Shown in pieces: positions 1-11,574 of a stretch of 64,000 nt of DNA. Made by a program: the position numbers and the translations under genes. The stretch is from the NCBI GenBank assembly GCA_021802825.1, contig JAJZRG010000013.1, positions 18,510 to 82,509 on the forward strand. Reading direction: 5' to 3'. Each line of letters starts with the position of its first letter. Position 1 is the stretch's first letter. A model generated the notes under the pieces. It ran no database searches, was not told the origin of the DNA, and was given only the letters and a program-made list of their open reading frames with translations. This stretch comes from Chloroflexota bacterium. Lineage in GTDB: Bacteria; Chloroflexota; Limnocylindria; Limnocylindrales; CSP1-4.

Positions 1-31
1 GCCCTGCTGGGAATCTCCGAAGCGTGCGCAA

Positions 32-1788
<1,757 letters not shown>

Positions 1789-1792
1789 CTGG

Positions 1793-2488
1793 TCATTTCC
1801 GCGCTAACACCAGGTAATGCGTAGCGAGATCATGATGTTGCCCGCGGACAATCATATCCTCGTAATGCAGATACACGGCTTGGAGGGGAGACAAGAAGCG
1901 GAAATACCCAGCCCCGCGATACCTCGGAATGACCCGCACGGCCGACCAGTTCGCGAGAGTGGGGACCAGTGCGGAGTAGGTGCATCGATCATATGGTGCG
2001 GGAAAGACAGTCGCCGGATCGCGTTGAAGAAGCCGCTTCATCATCGTTTTCGCCAACCAGTGCGGGATCGCGCGGTTGATCATGGCGAATGCCGATCTCC
2101 CGCCGCTCAATTGCGCTACGAATAAGCCGCCGGGCCGAAGGTAGGAATGGATGTTGGAGATCGCGACCTCGAGTGGCGCAACATGCTCCAACACCGCCCA
2201 TGACACCACGAGATCGGCACAGCCCTCCAACTCCGGCTGGTGATCCTTGACGTCGGCTACGATGCTCCGGTCATAGGATCCGGGTGGCGCGGACAAAAGC
2301 TCGCGCTCGGACAGGTCGATGCCAATGTATACGGCGCCCGGCGGCAGATCTGCCCGACTGACCGCAGGATTCCGACCACCGCCGACGTCGATGACCACGG
2401 ATCTGGGTCGGAGCTCCGATTGGATAGCCGTGCGAAACGGGGCGATCCAGTCCTCGCGATATCTGGGATGACCCGCAGCCGCAGTCAT
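1793..2488 (-). CDS. class I SAM-dependent methyltransferase
   Basis: A 231-residue methyltransferase. Motif I is [10 protein letters not shown], the acidic strand-2 end follows at YIGIDLSE, and the post-motif [12 protein letters not shown] is the usual Methyltransf_11-type strand. It overlaps the gmd stop by ATGA, placing it within the same transcript as GDP-fucose synthesis. The C-terminal part is rich in aromatic and basic residues, which may help bind a glycan or lipid-linked acceptor; this is inference. The specific acceptor is unknown. Confidence 0.8.
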   Translation of the reverse strand: MTAAAGHPRYREDWIAPFRTAIQSELRPRSVVIDVGGGRNPAVSRADLPPGAVYIGIDLSERELLSAPPGSYDRSIVADVKDHQPELEGCADLVVSWAVLEHVAPLEVAISNIHSYLRPGGLFVAQLSGGRSAFAMINRAIPHWLAKTMMKRLLQRDPATVFPAPYDRCTYSALVPTLANWSAVRVIPRYRGAGYFRFLSPLQAVYLHYEDMIVRGQHHDLATHYLVLARK

Positions 2489-3507
2489 GACTGCACTCTC
2501 CCGGGCCGTGGTAAACCTGCCTCTATCAGGTCGTGCTCCAGCATCAGGCGCACGAGGTCCCGGAACGTCGTCTGGGCCGTCCAGCCGAGCACCGCCGCGG
2601 CCTTCGACGCGTCCCCGCGGAGCTCATCGACCTCCGTCGGGCGGAAGTAGCGCTCATCCACCCGCACGTATCGCTCCCAGTCCAGGCCGACGAGACCGAA
2701 CGCGACCTCGCACAGCTCCCGCACGGAGTGCATCTCGCCCGTCGCGATGACGTAGTCGTCCGACGCGGGCTCCTGGAGCATCAGCCACATCGCCTCGACG
2801 TACTCCTTGGCGTAGCCCCAGTCTCGCTGGGCGTCCAGGTTGCCCAGGAAGAGGTGCTCCTGCGTCCCGGCGAGGATCGCCGCCACGGCCCGCGTCACCT
2901 TGCGCGTGACGAAGGTACCGCCGCGGCGCGGCGACTCGTGGTTGAACAGGATCCCGTTGCTGGCGTGGAGCCCGTACGCCTCCCGGTAGTCCACCGTGAT
3001 GAAGTGGGCGAAGACCTTCGCCACCGCATACGGCGAGCGGGGGTTGAACGGGGTCGTCTCGCTCTGCGGCGACGCCAGGACCTTGCCGTACATCTCCGAG
3101 CTGCCGGCCTGGTAGAAGCGGATGGGCCAGTCCGCGGTACGCACGGCCTCCAGCATCCGGAGCGTGCCCATCGCGGCGGTCTCCGCGGTGAACTCCGGCA
3201 TCTCGAAGCTCACCTTGACGTGGCTCTGGGCGCCCAGGTTGTAGACCTCGGCAGGCTTGATCCGGTGCAGGTGGCTGATCAGGGACGAGCTGTCCGTGAG
3301 GTCCGCGTAGTGCAGGAACAGGCGCGTCTGCTCCTGAAGCGGGTCGTGATAGAGGTGGTCGATCCGGCCCGTGTTGAAGGAGCTGGAGCGGCGGATCAGA
3401 CCGTGGACCTCGTACCCCTTGTCCAGCAGCAGCTCGGCCAGGTATGACCCGTCCTGGCCGGTGATCCCGGTGATGAGCGCCTTGGGGCGATCCGCTCCGA
3501 TCGTCAT
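2485..3507 (-). CDS. gmd: GDP-mannose 4,6-dehydratase
   Basis: Converts GDP-D-mannose to GDP-4-keto-6-deoxy-D-mannose, the first step to GDP-L-fucose and GDP-rhamnose. It is 340 residues long, the normal family length. The N-terminal NADP site is [14 protein letters not shown], followed by the family-specific [13 protein letters not shown]. The catalytic Tyr/Lys is in SPYAVAK. It overlaps the glycosyltransferase upstream and the methyltransferase downstream by ATGA on both sides. Together with fcl at 32-988 it completes the two-step GDP-fucose route. Confidence 0.95.
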   Translation of the reverse strand: MTIGADRPKALITGITGQDGSYLAELLLDKGYEVHGLIRRSSSFNTGRIDHLYHDPLQEQTRLFLHYADLTDSSSLISHLHRIKPAEVYNLGAQSHVKVSFEMPEFTAETAAMGTLRMLEAVRTADWPIRFYQAGSSEMYGKVLASPQSETTPFNPRSPYAVAKVFAHFITVDYREAYGLHASNGILFNHESPRRGGTFVTRKVTRAVAAILAGTQEHLFLGNLDAQRDWGYAKEYVEAMWLMLQEPASDDYVIATGEMHSVRELCEVAFGLVGLDWERYVRVDERYFRPTEVDELRGDASKAAAVLGWTAQTTFRDLVRLMLEHDLIEAGLPRPGRVQS

Positions 3508-4751
3508 GCCGCCGCCTCCAGGGGAGCGTCCACCCGACGGGCGATGGTGTCCACCAGCAGCGCCGCCCGTTCCAGGCAGACCGCAGCCGACGTGTTGGCG
3601 GCCGCGTAGGCAGGTCCGGCTGCGGCAAGCCGGCGGGCCAGCGCATCGTCGCTGCCCAGCCGGTCGATCGCCGCGAGCAGGGCCCCGGGATCCCCGGCCG
3701 GTACCACCAGCCCGGCGCCGGACCGCTCCACCTCGCCCGCCGATGCGCCGCCACGCGGGACGGCGGCCACGATCGGGCGGCCGGCCGCGAAGTAGGCGGT
3801 CAGCTTGCTGGGCAGGGACATGTCGGCCTGGCTGGCGCGCTCGGAGAGCAGGAGGACGTCGGCGGCCGCGAGCAGGCTGGCGTGGATCCCGTCCGGCTGG
3901 ACGCCGATCACGTCCAGGTTCGGCATCCCCTCGGCCGCATCGCGGATCTCGTCGGCCCGGTTCCCGCCGCCCGCCAGCACGAACCGCACGGGCAGTCCTC
4001 GCTCGGCCGCGATGCGGGCCGCCTCGACCACCTGCTCGAGCCCCTGCTTGTAGCCCATGTTGCCGGCGTGGAGCACGACCCGGCTGCCGTCAGTCCACCC
4101 GAATCGCCGGCGCGTCTCGTCGACGGTGAGGCTGGGTTGGGCCACCCTGGTCCAGTTGGGCACCTGGTGGACCATTCGCGCGACGACGCCCAGTCGCTCG
4201 AGGTAGGCGACGAAGGCACGCGTGACGACGCCCACCGCCGTCGCGCCCGCGACCGCCCAGGCCTCCGCCGCCGTGGTCGCCCGCGCGACCGCTCCCCCAC
4301 CCGGCACCCCGGACTGCGCGGCAGCGGGGCCCATCAGGTCCTGGAACAGGATCCCGAACGGCGAGCCGAAGCGCCTGGACGCCACCTTCGCGAGCATCCC
4401 GCCGCTCAGGCTGGGGACGATCCCCAGGATCGCGTCCGGGCGGGGCAGCGGCAGCAGGGCCGCCAGTCCGGTCAGGCCGAAGGTTGCCTCGTACGTCGCG
4501 CGGCGCAGGGCGGACTGGGAGCGTGGCACGTAGTGCGCGGCGCGCACCACGCTGACGCCGGCGATCCGCTCGTCGGACCAGAGGGCGCGTCGCGTGCCGC
4601 GCGCAACCCGCCAGTCGGGATAGTGCGGCAGGCCGGTCACCACCGTGACGTCGTCCCCGCGGGCCACGAGGTGCTCCGCGAGCCCCGCCGTGTAGGGCCC
4701 TACCGCGGTGAGTTCTGGCCGGTAGTTGATGCCGACGATCAGCACCCGCAT
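3504..4751 (-). CDS. glycosyltransferase family 4 (WcaI-like)
   Basis: A 415-residue GT-B fold glycosyltransferase that probably transfers a nucleotide-activated sugar to a lipid-linked polysaccharide. The N-terminal acceptor domain starts [13 protein letters not shown] and has [11 protein letters not shown]. The C-terminal donor domain has [12 protein letters not shown] and the Glu-containing [17 protein letters not shown] loop of GT4 enzymes. The frame stays open far upstream, but that extension lies inside the kinase gene in another frame, so the ATG at 4751 is used. It lies 22 bases after the BY-kinase stop and overlaps gmd. Similarity to colanic-acid WcaI suggests a fucose acceptor or donor step; the specificity is inferred. 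Confidence 0.87.
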   Translation of the reverse strand: MRVLIVGINYRPELTAVGPYTAGLAEHLVARGDDVTVVTGLPHYPDWRVARGTRRALWSDERIAGVSVVRAAHYVPRSQSALRRATYEATFGLTGLAALLPLPRPDAILGIVPSLSGGMLAKVASRRFGSPFGILFQDLMGPAAAQSGVPGGGAVARATTAAEAWAVAGATAVGVVTRAFVAYLERLGVVARMVHQVPNWTRVAQPSLTVDETRRRFGWTDGSRVVLHAGNMGYKQGLEQVVEAARIAAERGLPVRFVLAGGGNRADEIRDAAEGMPNLDVIGVQPDGIHASLLAAADVLLLSERASQADMSLPSKLTAYFAAGRPIVAAVPRGGASAGEVERSGAGLVVPAGDPGALLAAIDRLGSDDALARRLAAAGPAYAAANTSAAVCLERAALLVDTIARRVDAPLEAAA

Positions 4752-4773
4752 CACCGCGCCTGCCCGGTCACCA

Positions 4774-6393
4774 TCACGCCCGCTTCGCCCCCGCGTTCTT
4801 CGCGGCCGCCGCGGCATCGGCCTTCGCGCCCTTGGCGTCGGGCCCGTAGCCGCCGTAGTAGTCGTAGTAGTAGTAGCCGCCGGCCATCGATTCCGAGAGC
4901 CGGTTGAGGGCCACGCCCAGGACGCGCGCGCCCACCTTCGCGAGCGCCTCCCGCCCGTGGACCACGGCGCCGCTCCGGGTCCTTCCGGCGTCCACCACCA
5001 GCACGGTGCCGTCCACCAGCGACGACAGGATCGCGGCGTCCGTGACCGCCTGGAGCGGCGGGCTGTCCACGATGACGAACTCGGCAGCCCCGGCCAGGCG
5101 CTCCATGACGGTCTGCATCCGCGCGGAGCGGAGCAGTTCCGCCGGGTTGGGCGGCAGGGCGCCGGTGGTGACCACCCGTAGATGCGGCTGCTCCGTAGGC
5201 TGGGCGACCTCGTCAACGGACAGGTCGTCGGAGCGGAGCAGGCCGGTGAGGCCCTGCCCGTTGCCCAGGCCGAAGATCTTGTGGACGCCGGGCTTGCGCA
5301 GGTCCGCGTCCACGATCAGCGTCTCGTGGCCCGCCTGGGCGAACACGGCCCCCAGGTTCGCCGCAGTCGTGGTCTTGCCCTCGCCCGGGATGGCGGACGT
5401 CACCAGGATCCGCCGCGCCGGCTTGTCCAGGCTCGCGAACTCGAGGTTCGTCCGCAGCGTGCGGTACGCCTCGGCAGCCGGCGACCTCGGGTACAGGATG
5501 GTCGCCAGCCGGTAGATGAGGGGGCGGCTGTCGTCGCCCTGCATCCGGATGATCGTGCCCAGGGTGGGCAGGCCCGTCAGGGCCTCCACGGCCTCCGGGG
5601 ACTTGAGGGTGTCGTCAAGGTACTCGACCAGGAAGGCGATGCCCACGGCGAGCAGCAGCCCCACGAGTGCGGCCAGCAGGGTGTTGAGCAGGACCCTCGG
5701 GCTGGAGGGCTGGGCCGGCGGCACGGCCGCGTCCACCACCGTCAGCAGGTTGCTGCCGTTGTTGGAGCTGAACCCGAGGAGGGTCGCGTACGTCTGGCGG
5801 AGGCTCACCAGGCGTCCCTGGAGGGCCTGGAGCTGCGACTGCTGGTCCGGTGTCGGCGACTGGAGCCCGGTCAGTGTCTGGGCCTGCGCCTGCGTCTCCT
5901 CGATCTGCGTCTGGACCGCCGCCAGGTCGCTGTCCACGAACTGTTGGACGGCCTGGTTGTGGCCGCTCAGCGCGGGTGACGTGGCCTTCAGCTGGTCCGC
6001 GATCGCGTTCGCGATCGCCGCCGCCTGCACCGGGTCCGGGTCCGTGACCGTGATGGTGACCAGCGTGCTGTTGGCGGGGGCGTCCGCCTTGACCACCTTG
6101 CGCAAGTCCGCTGGCGTCGTGTCCAGGCCGGTCTTGTCGATCACCTTGGTCAGCAGCTCGCCGGTGGTGGCGAGGTCCGCGTACGTCTGCGACAGGCGCT
6201 GGCTCGCCATTAGCTGGTTGATGTCCGGGTTGGACGACGAGAGCGACTGGCCCACGATCAGGGTGACGCTGGCGTCGTACAGCTTGGTCAGCGAGTTGCT
6301 GACGAGGTACGCGGCGCCGCCCGCGAGCAGGACCGACGCGATCAGCAGCCACAGCCAGCGGCGGAGCACGTTGAGGGTCTGGCGTGCGTCCAT
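4774..6393 (-). CDS. Wzz/BY-kinase fusion, polysaccharide biosynthesis tyrosine autokinase
   Basis: A 539-residue membrane protein that couples chain-length control to a bacterial tyrosine kinase. The N-terminal Wzz domain lies between TM1 (about residues 13-31) and TM2 (about 234-256), with a Gln-rich coiled region near 145-200. The cytoplasmic kinase follows: Walker A SAIPGEGKTTT at 333-343, Walker A' LIVDADLRKP at 359-368 and Walker B FVIVDSPP at 439-446. The C-terminus carries a tyrosine cluster (YYYYDYY, about 507-513), the expected autophosphorylation tail. A GGAGGA Shine-Dalgarno precedes the ATG. It heads the sugar-nucleotide part of the exopolysaccharide operon and probably governs polymer length and export. 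Confidence 0.93.
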   Translation of the reverse strand: MDARQTLNVLRRWLWLLIASVLLAGGAAYLVSNSLTKLYDASVTLIVGQSLSSSNPDINQLMASQRLSQTYADLATTGELLTKVIDKTGLDTTPADLRKVVKADAPANSTLVTITVTDPDPVQAAAIANAIADQLKATSPALSGHNQAVQQFVDSDLAAVQTQIEETQAQAQTLTGLQSPTPDQQSQLQALQGRLVSLRQTYATLLGFSSNNGSNLLTVVDAAVPPAQPSSPRVLLNTLLAALVGLLLAVGIAFLVEYLDDTLKSPEAVEALTGLPTLGTIIRMQGDDSRPLIYRLATILYPRSPAAEAYRTLRTNLEFASLDKPARRILVTSAIPGEGKTTTAANLGAVFAQAGHETLIVDADLRKPGVHKIFGLGNGQGLTGLLRSDDLSVDEVAQPTEQPHLRVVTTGALPPNPAELLRSARMQTVMERLAGAAEFVIVDSPPLQAVTDAAILSSLVDGTVLVVDAGRTRSGAVVHGREALAKVGARVLGVALNRLSESMAGGYYYYDYYGGYGPDAKGAKADAAAAAKNAGAKRA

Positions 6394-6470
6394 CTAGCGG
6401 TCGTCCTCCGGAGGCAGTGAGGCGGACGCCGTCGCGAGGCGCCGTCCCCGAGTATACGGACCCGCGCCCG

Positions 6471-8474
6471 TCACGGCGTCCCCGCGGCCGGTCGGTAGCG
6501 GACCACCGCCACCAGGTCCCGGTCGAATGTGGTGTCCACGGTGGCGACGCTGCCGCTGAGCGACAGGCCGGGGCTGGCGTCCACGAACGTGGCGCCGGGC
6601 GGCAGCGTGATCTGCAGGTGGAGCGGGCCCGGCCGCAGCCCGGGCTCCTTCTGGATGGTCAGCCGGTAGGTGGCGATGCCGTCGTCGCCCACGTCCGCCG
6701 GGTACGGGCTGACCCAGCGGTAGACCAGGGTGGCCGAGCCGGGCGGCACCTGGAAGTAGTTGGCGATGACCGTGCGGCCGAACTCGTCGCCCATGTCGGC
6801 GGGCGAGGTGATCGGGATCTGGGTGCCCGCGCTGACCGCCTCGAGGCGGCTCCGCGCCGGGACGTACAGCCGGAAGTACATGCCCAGGGTGGTGAGCCCC
6901 CCGAGCGTGGGCAGCTCTCGGTACGCCTTCCCCGTGGCGGTCATGATCCGGTTGTCCCAGTGCGCGGTCAGGGTGTCGTGCGCGTTGCCGTACTGGTCCA
7001 GCTTCACCGCGACGTCGAGCGAGCGGTCAGTGACCGCGTTGAGCTTGGACACCGGTGACACGTTCGCGTCCACCGGGTACATGAAGTCGCCCGGGTCCTG
7101 GCGGATCGCGCCGTCGAAGCCCAGCCTCGCCATCAGCTGCTCCGCTCCGGGATCCGCGAACCAGGTCAGCAGCAGGTGCTGCGCCGAGAAGCGGTCGCCG
7201 TGCGCAGCGAGGTCCGTCCAGCGGGCGGGCGGGAGCGCCAGCAGGGCCGTGAACAGCCGGTCCGCGAAGTCGGACAGGAACGCCTTGCGGTTCGTGTCCG
7301 GCTTGGTGGCGACGCGCGTGTTCTGGAGCACCTTGAGCGTGGTCTCGCCGCTCGCGATGGTGACGCCGTAGTCCGGCACCGTGACCGGCCCCGTGACCGA
7401 CAGCAGCTCGTCGATGGTGTAGGTGGTGAGCCCCAGGACGCCGTCGATCGGCCCCGCGCCGCCCTCGTTGCGGTACAGCGCCACGGCCTGCTGCGCGCTG
7501 GTGGGGAAGTCCGGGGACCAGTTCGCGTCGGCCAGCTGCCAAGGCTGCTTGGGGCCCAGGAGGTACTGGGACAGGGGCTGCGGCGCCTTGACGAACGGGT
7601 AGGTCCAGGGGAGGTCCAGCAGGAACACGTCCTGGAAGTGGCGCTCGGTGATGCGCCCCTTGTCGAAGGTGATCGTCCCGAAGCTGCCGATGAACCCGCC
7701 GGTGGGCCGCAGTTCGGCCGGGTCCTGCGTGAGCACGAGGTAGCGCTTGGGGCTGTCCCAGCCCAGGATCCCCGGCAGCGTGCTCTGGAGCTCCGCGTAC
7801 GCGTGGAGCACGGGGCCGTAGTCCGCGATGCGCTGCACCATCAGGTCCCGGATGCCCGCGATCGGTGCGGGCAGCTTGGCGGGCGCGGCGTCGAGCGCCG
7901 CCTGGGCCCGGTCCACGGCAGACACGGCGCGGTCCACGTCGGCCTGGCCCGTCGCCATCAGCGCCGTCAGCTGGGCGAGCGCGCTCCCCTGCCCCTGCGT
8001 GCCGGCCGCCGCGGCCTGCTCCTTGATCGTGACGTAGCGGTCCGCGAGCGAGAGTCCGGCGTCCGCCGCGTCGAGCAGCGCGCCGCCCGCCTGCGCGACG
8101 TGATCGGCCCCCACCACGACGTCATGGGTGGGCGGGAGGGCGCGGGCCAGGGCGACCAGCGGGTCGCCGGTGAGCAGATCGTCGAGGTGCGTGTAGTGGC
8201 CGCGGGCGGACTGGTCGTCCCGCTTCAACCCGTTGAGGGCATTGCGGTCGAGACCCAGGCCGGCGGCCTTCGCCCGGCTGACCATGGCCTCGAGGTCCGT
8301 CCGGAGCGCGCGGGCCTCATCGAGGGCGGGCAGGTAGCGGAACGCGGCCAGCGCGGCCCCGGCGCCGACGAGCAGCAGGAGGAGGGCGGCGGCTCCCGCG
8401 AACACCCAGCGCCGGCGCCGCCGTGCGCCATGCCGCCGGCGTCGGTGAGCGGACCGGTTCGACGCGTCCGTCAC
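6471..8474 (-). CDS. DUF4012 domain-containing membrane-anchored protein
   Basis: A 667-residue protein with a very basic N-terminus, one membrane segment (about 23-45) and a long extracytoplasmic region. The DUF4012 signature QDPAELRPTGGFIGSFG is present, followed by FDKGRI. Proteins of this family are common in exopolysaccharide loci of Gram-positive and Chloroflexi-type bacteria, but their biochemical role is not established. The GTG start overlaps the sortase stop by GTGA, so the two are translationally coupled. The pairing with a sortase-fold protein suggests a shared role at the cell envelope; this is inference. Confidence 0.85.
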   Translation of the reverse strand: MTDASNRSAHRRRRHGARRRRRWVFAGAAALLLLLVGAGAALAAFRYLPALDEARALRTDLEAMVSRAKAAGLGLDRNALNGLKRDDQSARGHYTHLDDLLTGDPLVALARALPPTHDVVVGADHVAQAGGALLDAADAGLSLADRYVTIKEQAAAAGTQGQGSALAQLTALMATGQADVDRAVSAVDRAQAALDAAPAKLPAPIAGIRDLMVQRIADYGPVLHAYAELQSTLPGILGWDSPKRYLVLTQDPAELRPTGGFIGSFGTITFDKGRITERHFQDVFLLDLPWTYPFVKAPQPLSQYLLGPKQPWQLADANWSPDFPTSAQQAVALYRNEGGAGPIDGVLGLTTYTIDELLSVTGPVTVPDYGVTIASGETTLKVLQNTRVATKPDTNRKAFLSDFADRLFTALLALPPARWTDLAAHGDRFSAQHLLLTWFADPGAEQLMARLGFDGAIRQDPGDFMYPVDANVSPVSKLNAVTDRSLDVAVKLDQYGNAHDTLTAHWDNRIMTATGKAYRELPTLGGLTTLGMYFRLYVPARSRLEAVSAGTQIPITSPADMGDEFGRTVIANYFQVPPGSATLVYRWVSPYPADVGDDGIATYRLTIQKEPGLRPGPLHLQITLPPGATFVDASPGLSLSGSVATVDTTFDRDLVAVVRYRPAAGTP

Positions 8475-9226
8475 TGGGCCGAGCCGGACGGAGGGGCCGG
8501 CGAGTCCGATGGCGCCGGCACCGCGATCACGATGAACCGGGGCGCCGTGGGCGTGTAGGAGGTGGAGGTCTGGAGGGTCAGCTGCTCGGTGGGCGTGGCG
8601 GCGACGTACTGGAGCGCGTCGTACGGCACCTTCGGCAGCACCTGTGTCACGACGTACGTGCGCGTGGTGCCGTCAACGAGGTCGAGGACCACCTGGTCGC
8701 CCACCTTCGCCTGCCACAGCGAGAGGAACATGCCCGTCTGGGCGTGGGCATAGAGGTAGATGTTCGTCCCGCCGCCCGGCCAGCCCGTGCCCGGGTAGTG
8801 GGCGGCCTTGTTCATGGGGGCGTCCAGCCCGTCTCCCTCGACGATCCTTAGGTCGATCCCGAGGCGCGGGATCTGGATGCGGCGCGCGACGATCCCCACC
8901 GGGGACGGGCTGGGCGTCACGATCGGCGGCAGCGAGGACGTCGGGGGGACGATGGCCGACGAGCTCGGCAGGGGCGGCAGCGTGGCGGCCGAGGAGGCCG
9001 GCCCGCTTGGCGATCCCGTCGGCTCGGCGCCGGGCGAGGGCCGGCCGCCAAGAGCAATGAACGCCGCGACGACGAGCACGGCGAGGGCGGCCACCAGGAC
9101 GGCGGCACGCCCCCGGACGCGGTCGATGCCGAGGAACCGAGCGATGCGGCGTGCGGGCGACGAGCGGCGGCGGCGTCGCCGGCGAGAAGGCGGCGGCGCC
9201 GGCGCGTCCGTGTCGATATCGGTCAT
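8471..9226 (-). CDS. sortase-fold protein lacking the catalytic cysteine
   Basis: A 251-residue single-pass membrane protein with an Arg-rich N-terminus, a TM at about 41-60, a Pro/Ser linker and a C-terminal sortase domain (about 112-237) starting RRIQIPRLGID. The catalytic His161 (YLYAHAQ) and Arg230 (TAPRFIVIA) are at the expected places. The TLxTC cysteine position reads TLQTS, with Ser221, and the protein contains no cysteine at all; the codon there is TCC on the minus strand. Sortases need this cysteine for transpeptidation, so the protein is either inactive, a binding protein, or uses serine. It is coupled to DUF4012, and a secreted LPRTD protein lies just upstream, which argues for a preserved role. 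See findings. Confidence 0.82.
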   Translation of the reverse strand: MTDIDTDAPAPPPSRRRRRRRSSPARRIARFLGIDRVRGRAAVLVAALAVLVVAAFIALGGRPSPGAEPTGSPSGPASSAATLPPLPSSSAIVPPTSSLPPIVTPSPSPVGIVARRIQIPRLGIDLRIVEGDGLDAPMNKAAHYPGTGWPGGGTNIYLYAHAQTGMFLSLWQAKVGDQVVLDLVDGTTRTYVVTQVLPKVPYDALQYVAATPTEQLTLQTSTSYTPTAPRFIVIAVPAPSDSPAPPSGSAQ

Positions 9227-9356
9227 CCTGCGCGGGCCGCCCCTGTCCGTGGGTCTCGCCTGGGCGGCGTTCGCCCGCGCGGAGCCAGTGCCGAGCTAGA
9301 GGGCGTCACGGACCCGCGCGGGGACGCGAGACGCCGTGTGGTCCGGGTTGCGAGGG

Positions 9357-9869
9357 TCAGCGGCGGTCCGCGGCGAGGCGGCGAAGCATCAGGCCCATGC
9401 CCGCTGCAACCGCGAGCCCGGCCAGGAGCATGGTCGGCAGGTTGGACCCCGGGGCGGTGTCCGTCCGCGGGAGCGCCTTGCCGGAGGCGACGATCGTGGT
9501 GTTGCCGACGGCCTGGTCGGCCATGATGCCCAGGACCAGCGTGTGCGGCACGCACGCGAGCTGGATGTGGGTGGTGGCGGTGCCACTCGTGTTCGTGGTG
9601 GTGGGCGTCGCGATGATCGTGTCACCCGTGACGTTGCCGCTCTCGAATGACCAGTCCACGGGCTGGTCCGAGATCGGCGAGCCGGCTGCGTCCTTGATGA
9701 GGGCGCTCAGGGTGATCGGCGTGTTGCACGCCTGGGGGCCCGACGGCCCCGAGGCCTGGACGGTGGCGGCAACCTGGCCGGCGTACGCGAGCACCGTCGC
9801 GGCGGCGACGAGTGCGAGCAGCGATCCCCCGAGGATGGCGGTGGCGGCGGTCTGGAGACGGCTTCGCAT
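9357..9869 (-). CDS. secreted protein with LPxTD-type C-terminal sorting signal
   Basis: A 170-residue exported protein. Residues 7-30 form a signal/anchor segment. A small Ig-like region follows (about 45-130) with two cysteines (Cys48, Cys106) that could form a disulfide. The C-terminus looks like a cell-wall sorting signal: LPRTD at 133-137, a hydrophobic stretch at about 146-162, then RRLAADRR. AAGGAAG precedes the ATG as a ribosome binding site. It lies 130 bases upstream of the sortase-like gene on the same strand and is the obvious candidate client. No specific function is recognisable beyond a surface or adhesin-like module. Confidence 0.72.
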   Translation of the reverse strand: MRSRLQTAATAILGGSLLALVAAATVLAYAGQVAATVQASGPSGPQACNTPITLSALIKDAAGSPISDQPVDWSFESGNVTGDTIIATPTTTNTSGTATTHIQLACVPHTLVLGIMADQAVGNTTIVASGKALPRTDTAPGSNLPTMLLAGLAVAAGMGLMLRRLAADRR

Positions 9870-10076
9870 CTGCGCTTCCTTCGCTCTTCGCCGGGGGTGT
9901 GTTGACCCTCGGACCCGGTAACCCTACCTCACGCGTGCACATTTGAACACGGTACGGCCGCGTCGCAGATGGGCGGCGCCCGCTCATCCTACCGCACAGT
10001 GTCACGGCGCCAATAGCCCGATCGGCGCCCAGGCCCCCTCATTCGGGGCAGGCTACCGATCAGCGGGCCGGGACAC

Positions 10077-10835
10077 TCAGCGGGCCGGGATGACCAGAAT
10101 CTGACCGACGAAGATGAGGTTCGGGTCCGTGATTCCGTTCGCCTTCTGCAGGGCCGCGACGGTGACGCCGTATCTGGCCGCGATGATCGTCAGCGTCTCG
10201 CCCCGCTTGATCTGGTGGGTGAGAAGCGCGGGCGTGGCCGACGGCGGCCGGGAGGGCGACCGCAACAGGGTGGGCGTAGGCGTGGGACTCGGCGGCAGCG
10301 ACGGGGAGGGCGACGGCGTGAGGCTCGGCGCGGGCGACGGAGGCGCGGTGCTCGCCGATGCCGGCGCGGCCGACGCCCCGGCCGCGGGCGACCCGCCGCT
10401 CACCACAGCGCCGGTGTTCAGCGTGCCCGCCAGGCGCCACCCGATCGCGATGCCGGCGATCGCGGCGGCGACAGCCAGGATCACGATCACGATGGTGTTG
10501 ACGGAGCGTCGGCCCGACGGGCGCGCGCCGGGCCGGTGGGGCGCGCTGGCCTGGAGGGCGGCCAGGCTCACGGTCGCGGCGCCGGCGGTCGCGGCGCCGG
10601 CGGTCGCGGCGCCGGCGCGGGCCACGGGAGGGTGATAGCGCGAGCAGGCGACGTGCGCCTCGGTCAGGCAGTCGCGGGCCTGCTTGGCGCCCTCGATGGC
10701 GGCTGGGCGCCGGGAGGCGTGACAGCGCTGGGCGCTCGACGGGAACGCGAAGTGCGTTTGCGGATCGTCGGTCAGGCCCAGGTACGGGCAGACCGGCACC
10801 GGGGCGTGGGCCGCGCGGGCCCAGGGGTCGGTCAC
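10077..10835 (-). CDS. membrane protein with N-terminal Cys motif and C-terminal LysM
   Basis: A 252-residue protein. The N-terminus has four cysteines (16, 38, 56, 64) in a CPYLGL...RCH...CL...C pattern that may bind metal. A single TM (about 139-160, TIVIVILAVAAAIAG) comes next, then a Pro/Ser/Thr-rich spacer and a C-terminal LysM domain (about 205-252, starting HQIKRGETLTIIAARYGV). LysM binds peptidoglycan-type glycans, so it may tie a cytoplasmic Cys module to the wall. The GTG start overlaps the PHP gene stop (GTGA), so it is coupled to it. The function of the Cys module is not known to me. Confidence 0.75.
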   Translation of the reverse strand: MTDPWARAAHAPVPVCPYLGLTDDPQTHFAFPSSAQRCHASRRPAAIEGAKQARDCLTEAHVACSRYHPPVARAGAATAGAATAGAATVSLAALQASAPHRPGARPSGRRSVNTIVIVILAVAAAIAGIAIGWRLAGTLNTGAVVSGGSPAAGASAAPASASTAPPSPAPSLTPSPSPSLPPSPTPTPTLLRSPSRPPSATPALLTHQIKRGETLTIIAARYGVTVAALQKANGITDPNLIFVGQILVIPAR

Positions 10836-11554
10836 CGCGTGGCCTCAAGGGCACCCGGACGTCGGCCGAGCAGCCGCCCGAGGCGTCCGTTTGCGGCGGC
10901 GGGCGGCCCCTCGTGGACGATCGTCATCGGTCCCCGCAAGGCCGCGAGGAGGCTCGCAGGCGTGGCGGGGTCGCCGCTCATGGCCGTGTACGTCCGGCCG
11001 ACCTCGATCAGCGCGTGCGCGTCGGAGACGCCGATGCCGGGCACCGCGAGCCGGGCCGCCAGGGCCGCCGCCCGCTCGTTCGCCGCCTGGCGCGTCACGC
11101 GCGCATTCCGGGACTCGACCCAGTCCACCAGGCGCACGAGCTCCTCGTTGGCTGGCTGGAGCAGCAGCGAGCGCCGCCCACGGTCGTAGGGGTGCGGGAT
11201 GCCGATCACGGCACCCTGCTCGCGCCCGGCCGCGATCGCGTCCCGCGCGGACAGATTCCGCCCCACCGGCTGCTCCAAGAACACGAGCACGAGGTCGCCC
11301 TCCCGGGTGTGCACCTCGCAGCCGATCAGCACCTCGAGGCCGCCGTGGGCCGCGTCCCGGGCCCTCAAGGCGCCGTCGAGGGTGTCGTGGTCGGTGATCG
11401 CGACGTGCGTCAGCCCGCGCTCGGCTGCCCGCGCGACGAGGGCGGCGGGATCGGCCACCCCGTCGAAGCTGGCGGACGTGTGGCAGTGGAGGTCCACCCG
11501 GGCGCTCGGCGCCCCGGGGCGGTCTGTGTCGGGGCGGTCAGTGGTCTCGGCCAT
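10832..11554 (-). CDS. PHP domain phosphoesterase
   Basis: A 240-residue PHP-family metal-dependent hydrolase (the fold of histidinol phosphatase and polymerase PHP domains, and of 3',5'-nucleoside bisphosphate phosphatases). The metal ligands are visible: DLHCHTSASFDG near residue 22, ITDHDTLDG near 56, and GCEVHT near 80. A late VSDAHALIEVG supplies the C-terminal Asp/His pair. It lies 20 bases after the MoxR gene and is coupled to the LysM gene, so the three probably form one transcript. The natural substrate cannot be assigned from sequence. Confidence 0.82.
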   Translation of the reverse strand: MAETTDRPDTDRPGAPSARVDLHCHTSASFDGVADPAALVARAAERGLTHVAITDHDTLDGALRARDAAHGGLEVLIGCEVHTREGDLVLVFLEQPVGRNLSARDAIAAGREQGAVIGIPHPYDRGRRSLLLQPANEELVRLVDWVESRNARVTRQAANERAAALAARLAVPGIGVSDAHALIEVGRTYTAMSGDPATPASLLAALRGPMTIVHEGPPAAANGRLGRLLGRRPGALEATR

Positions 11555-11574
11555 CGCCGGTCAGCCCGGCCGGC

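Noticed and set aside
4752..5216. N-terminal extension of the glycosyltransferase
   Set aside because: It is out-of-frame kinase coding sequence, Arg/Trp/Ser-rich, and the family-like protein begins at MRVLIVG.
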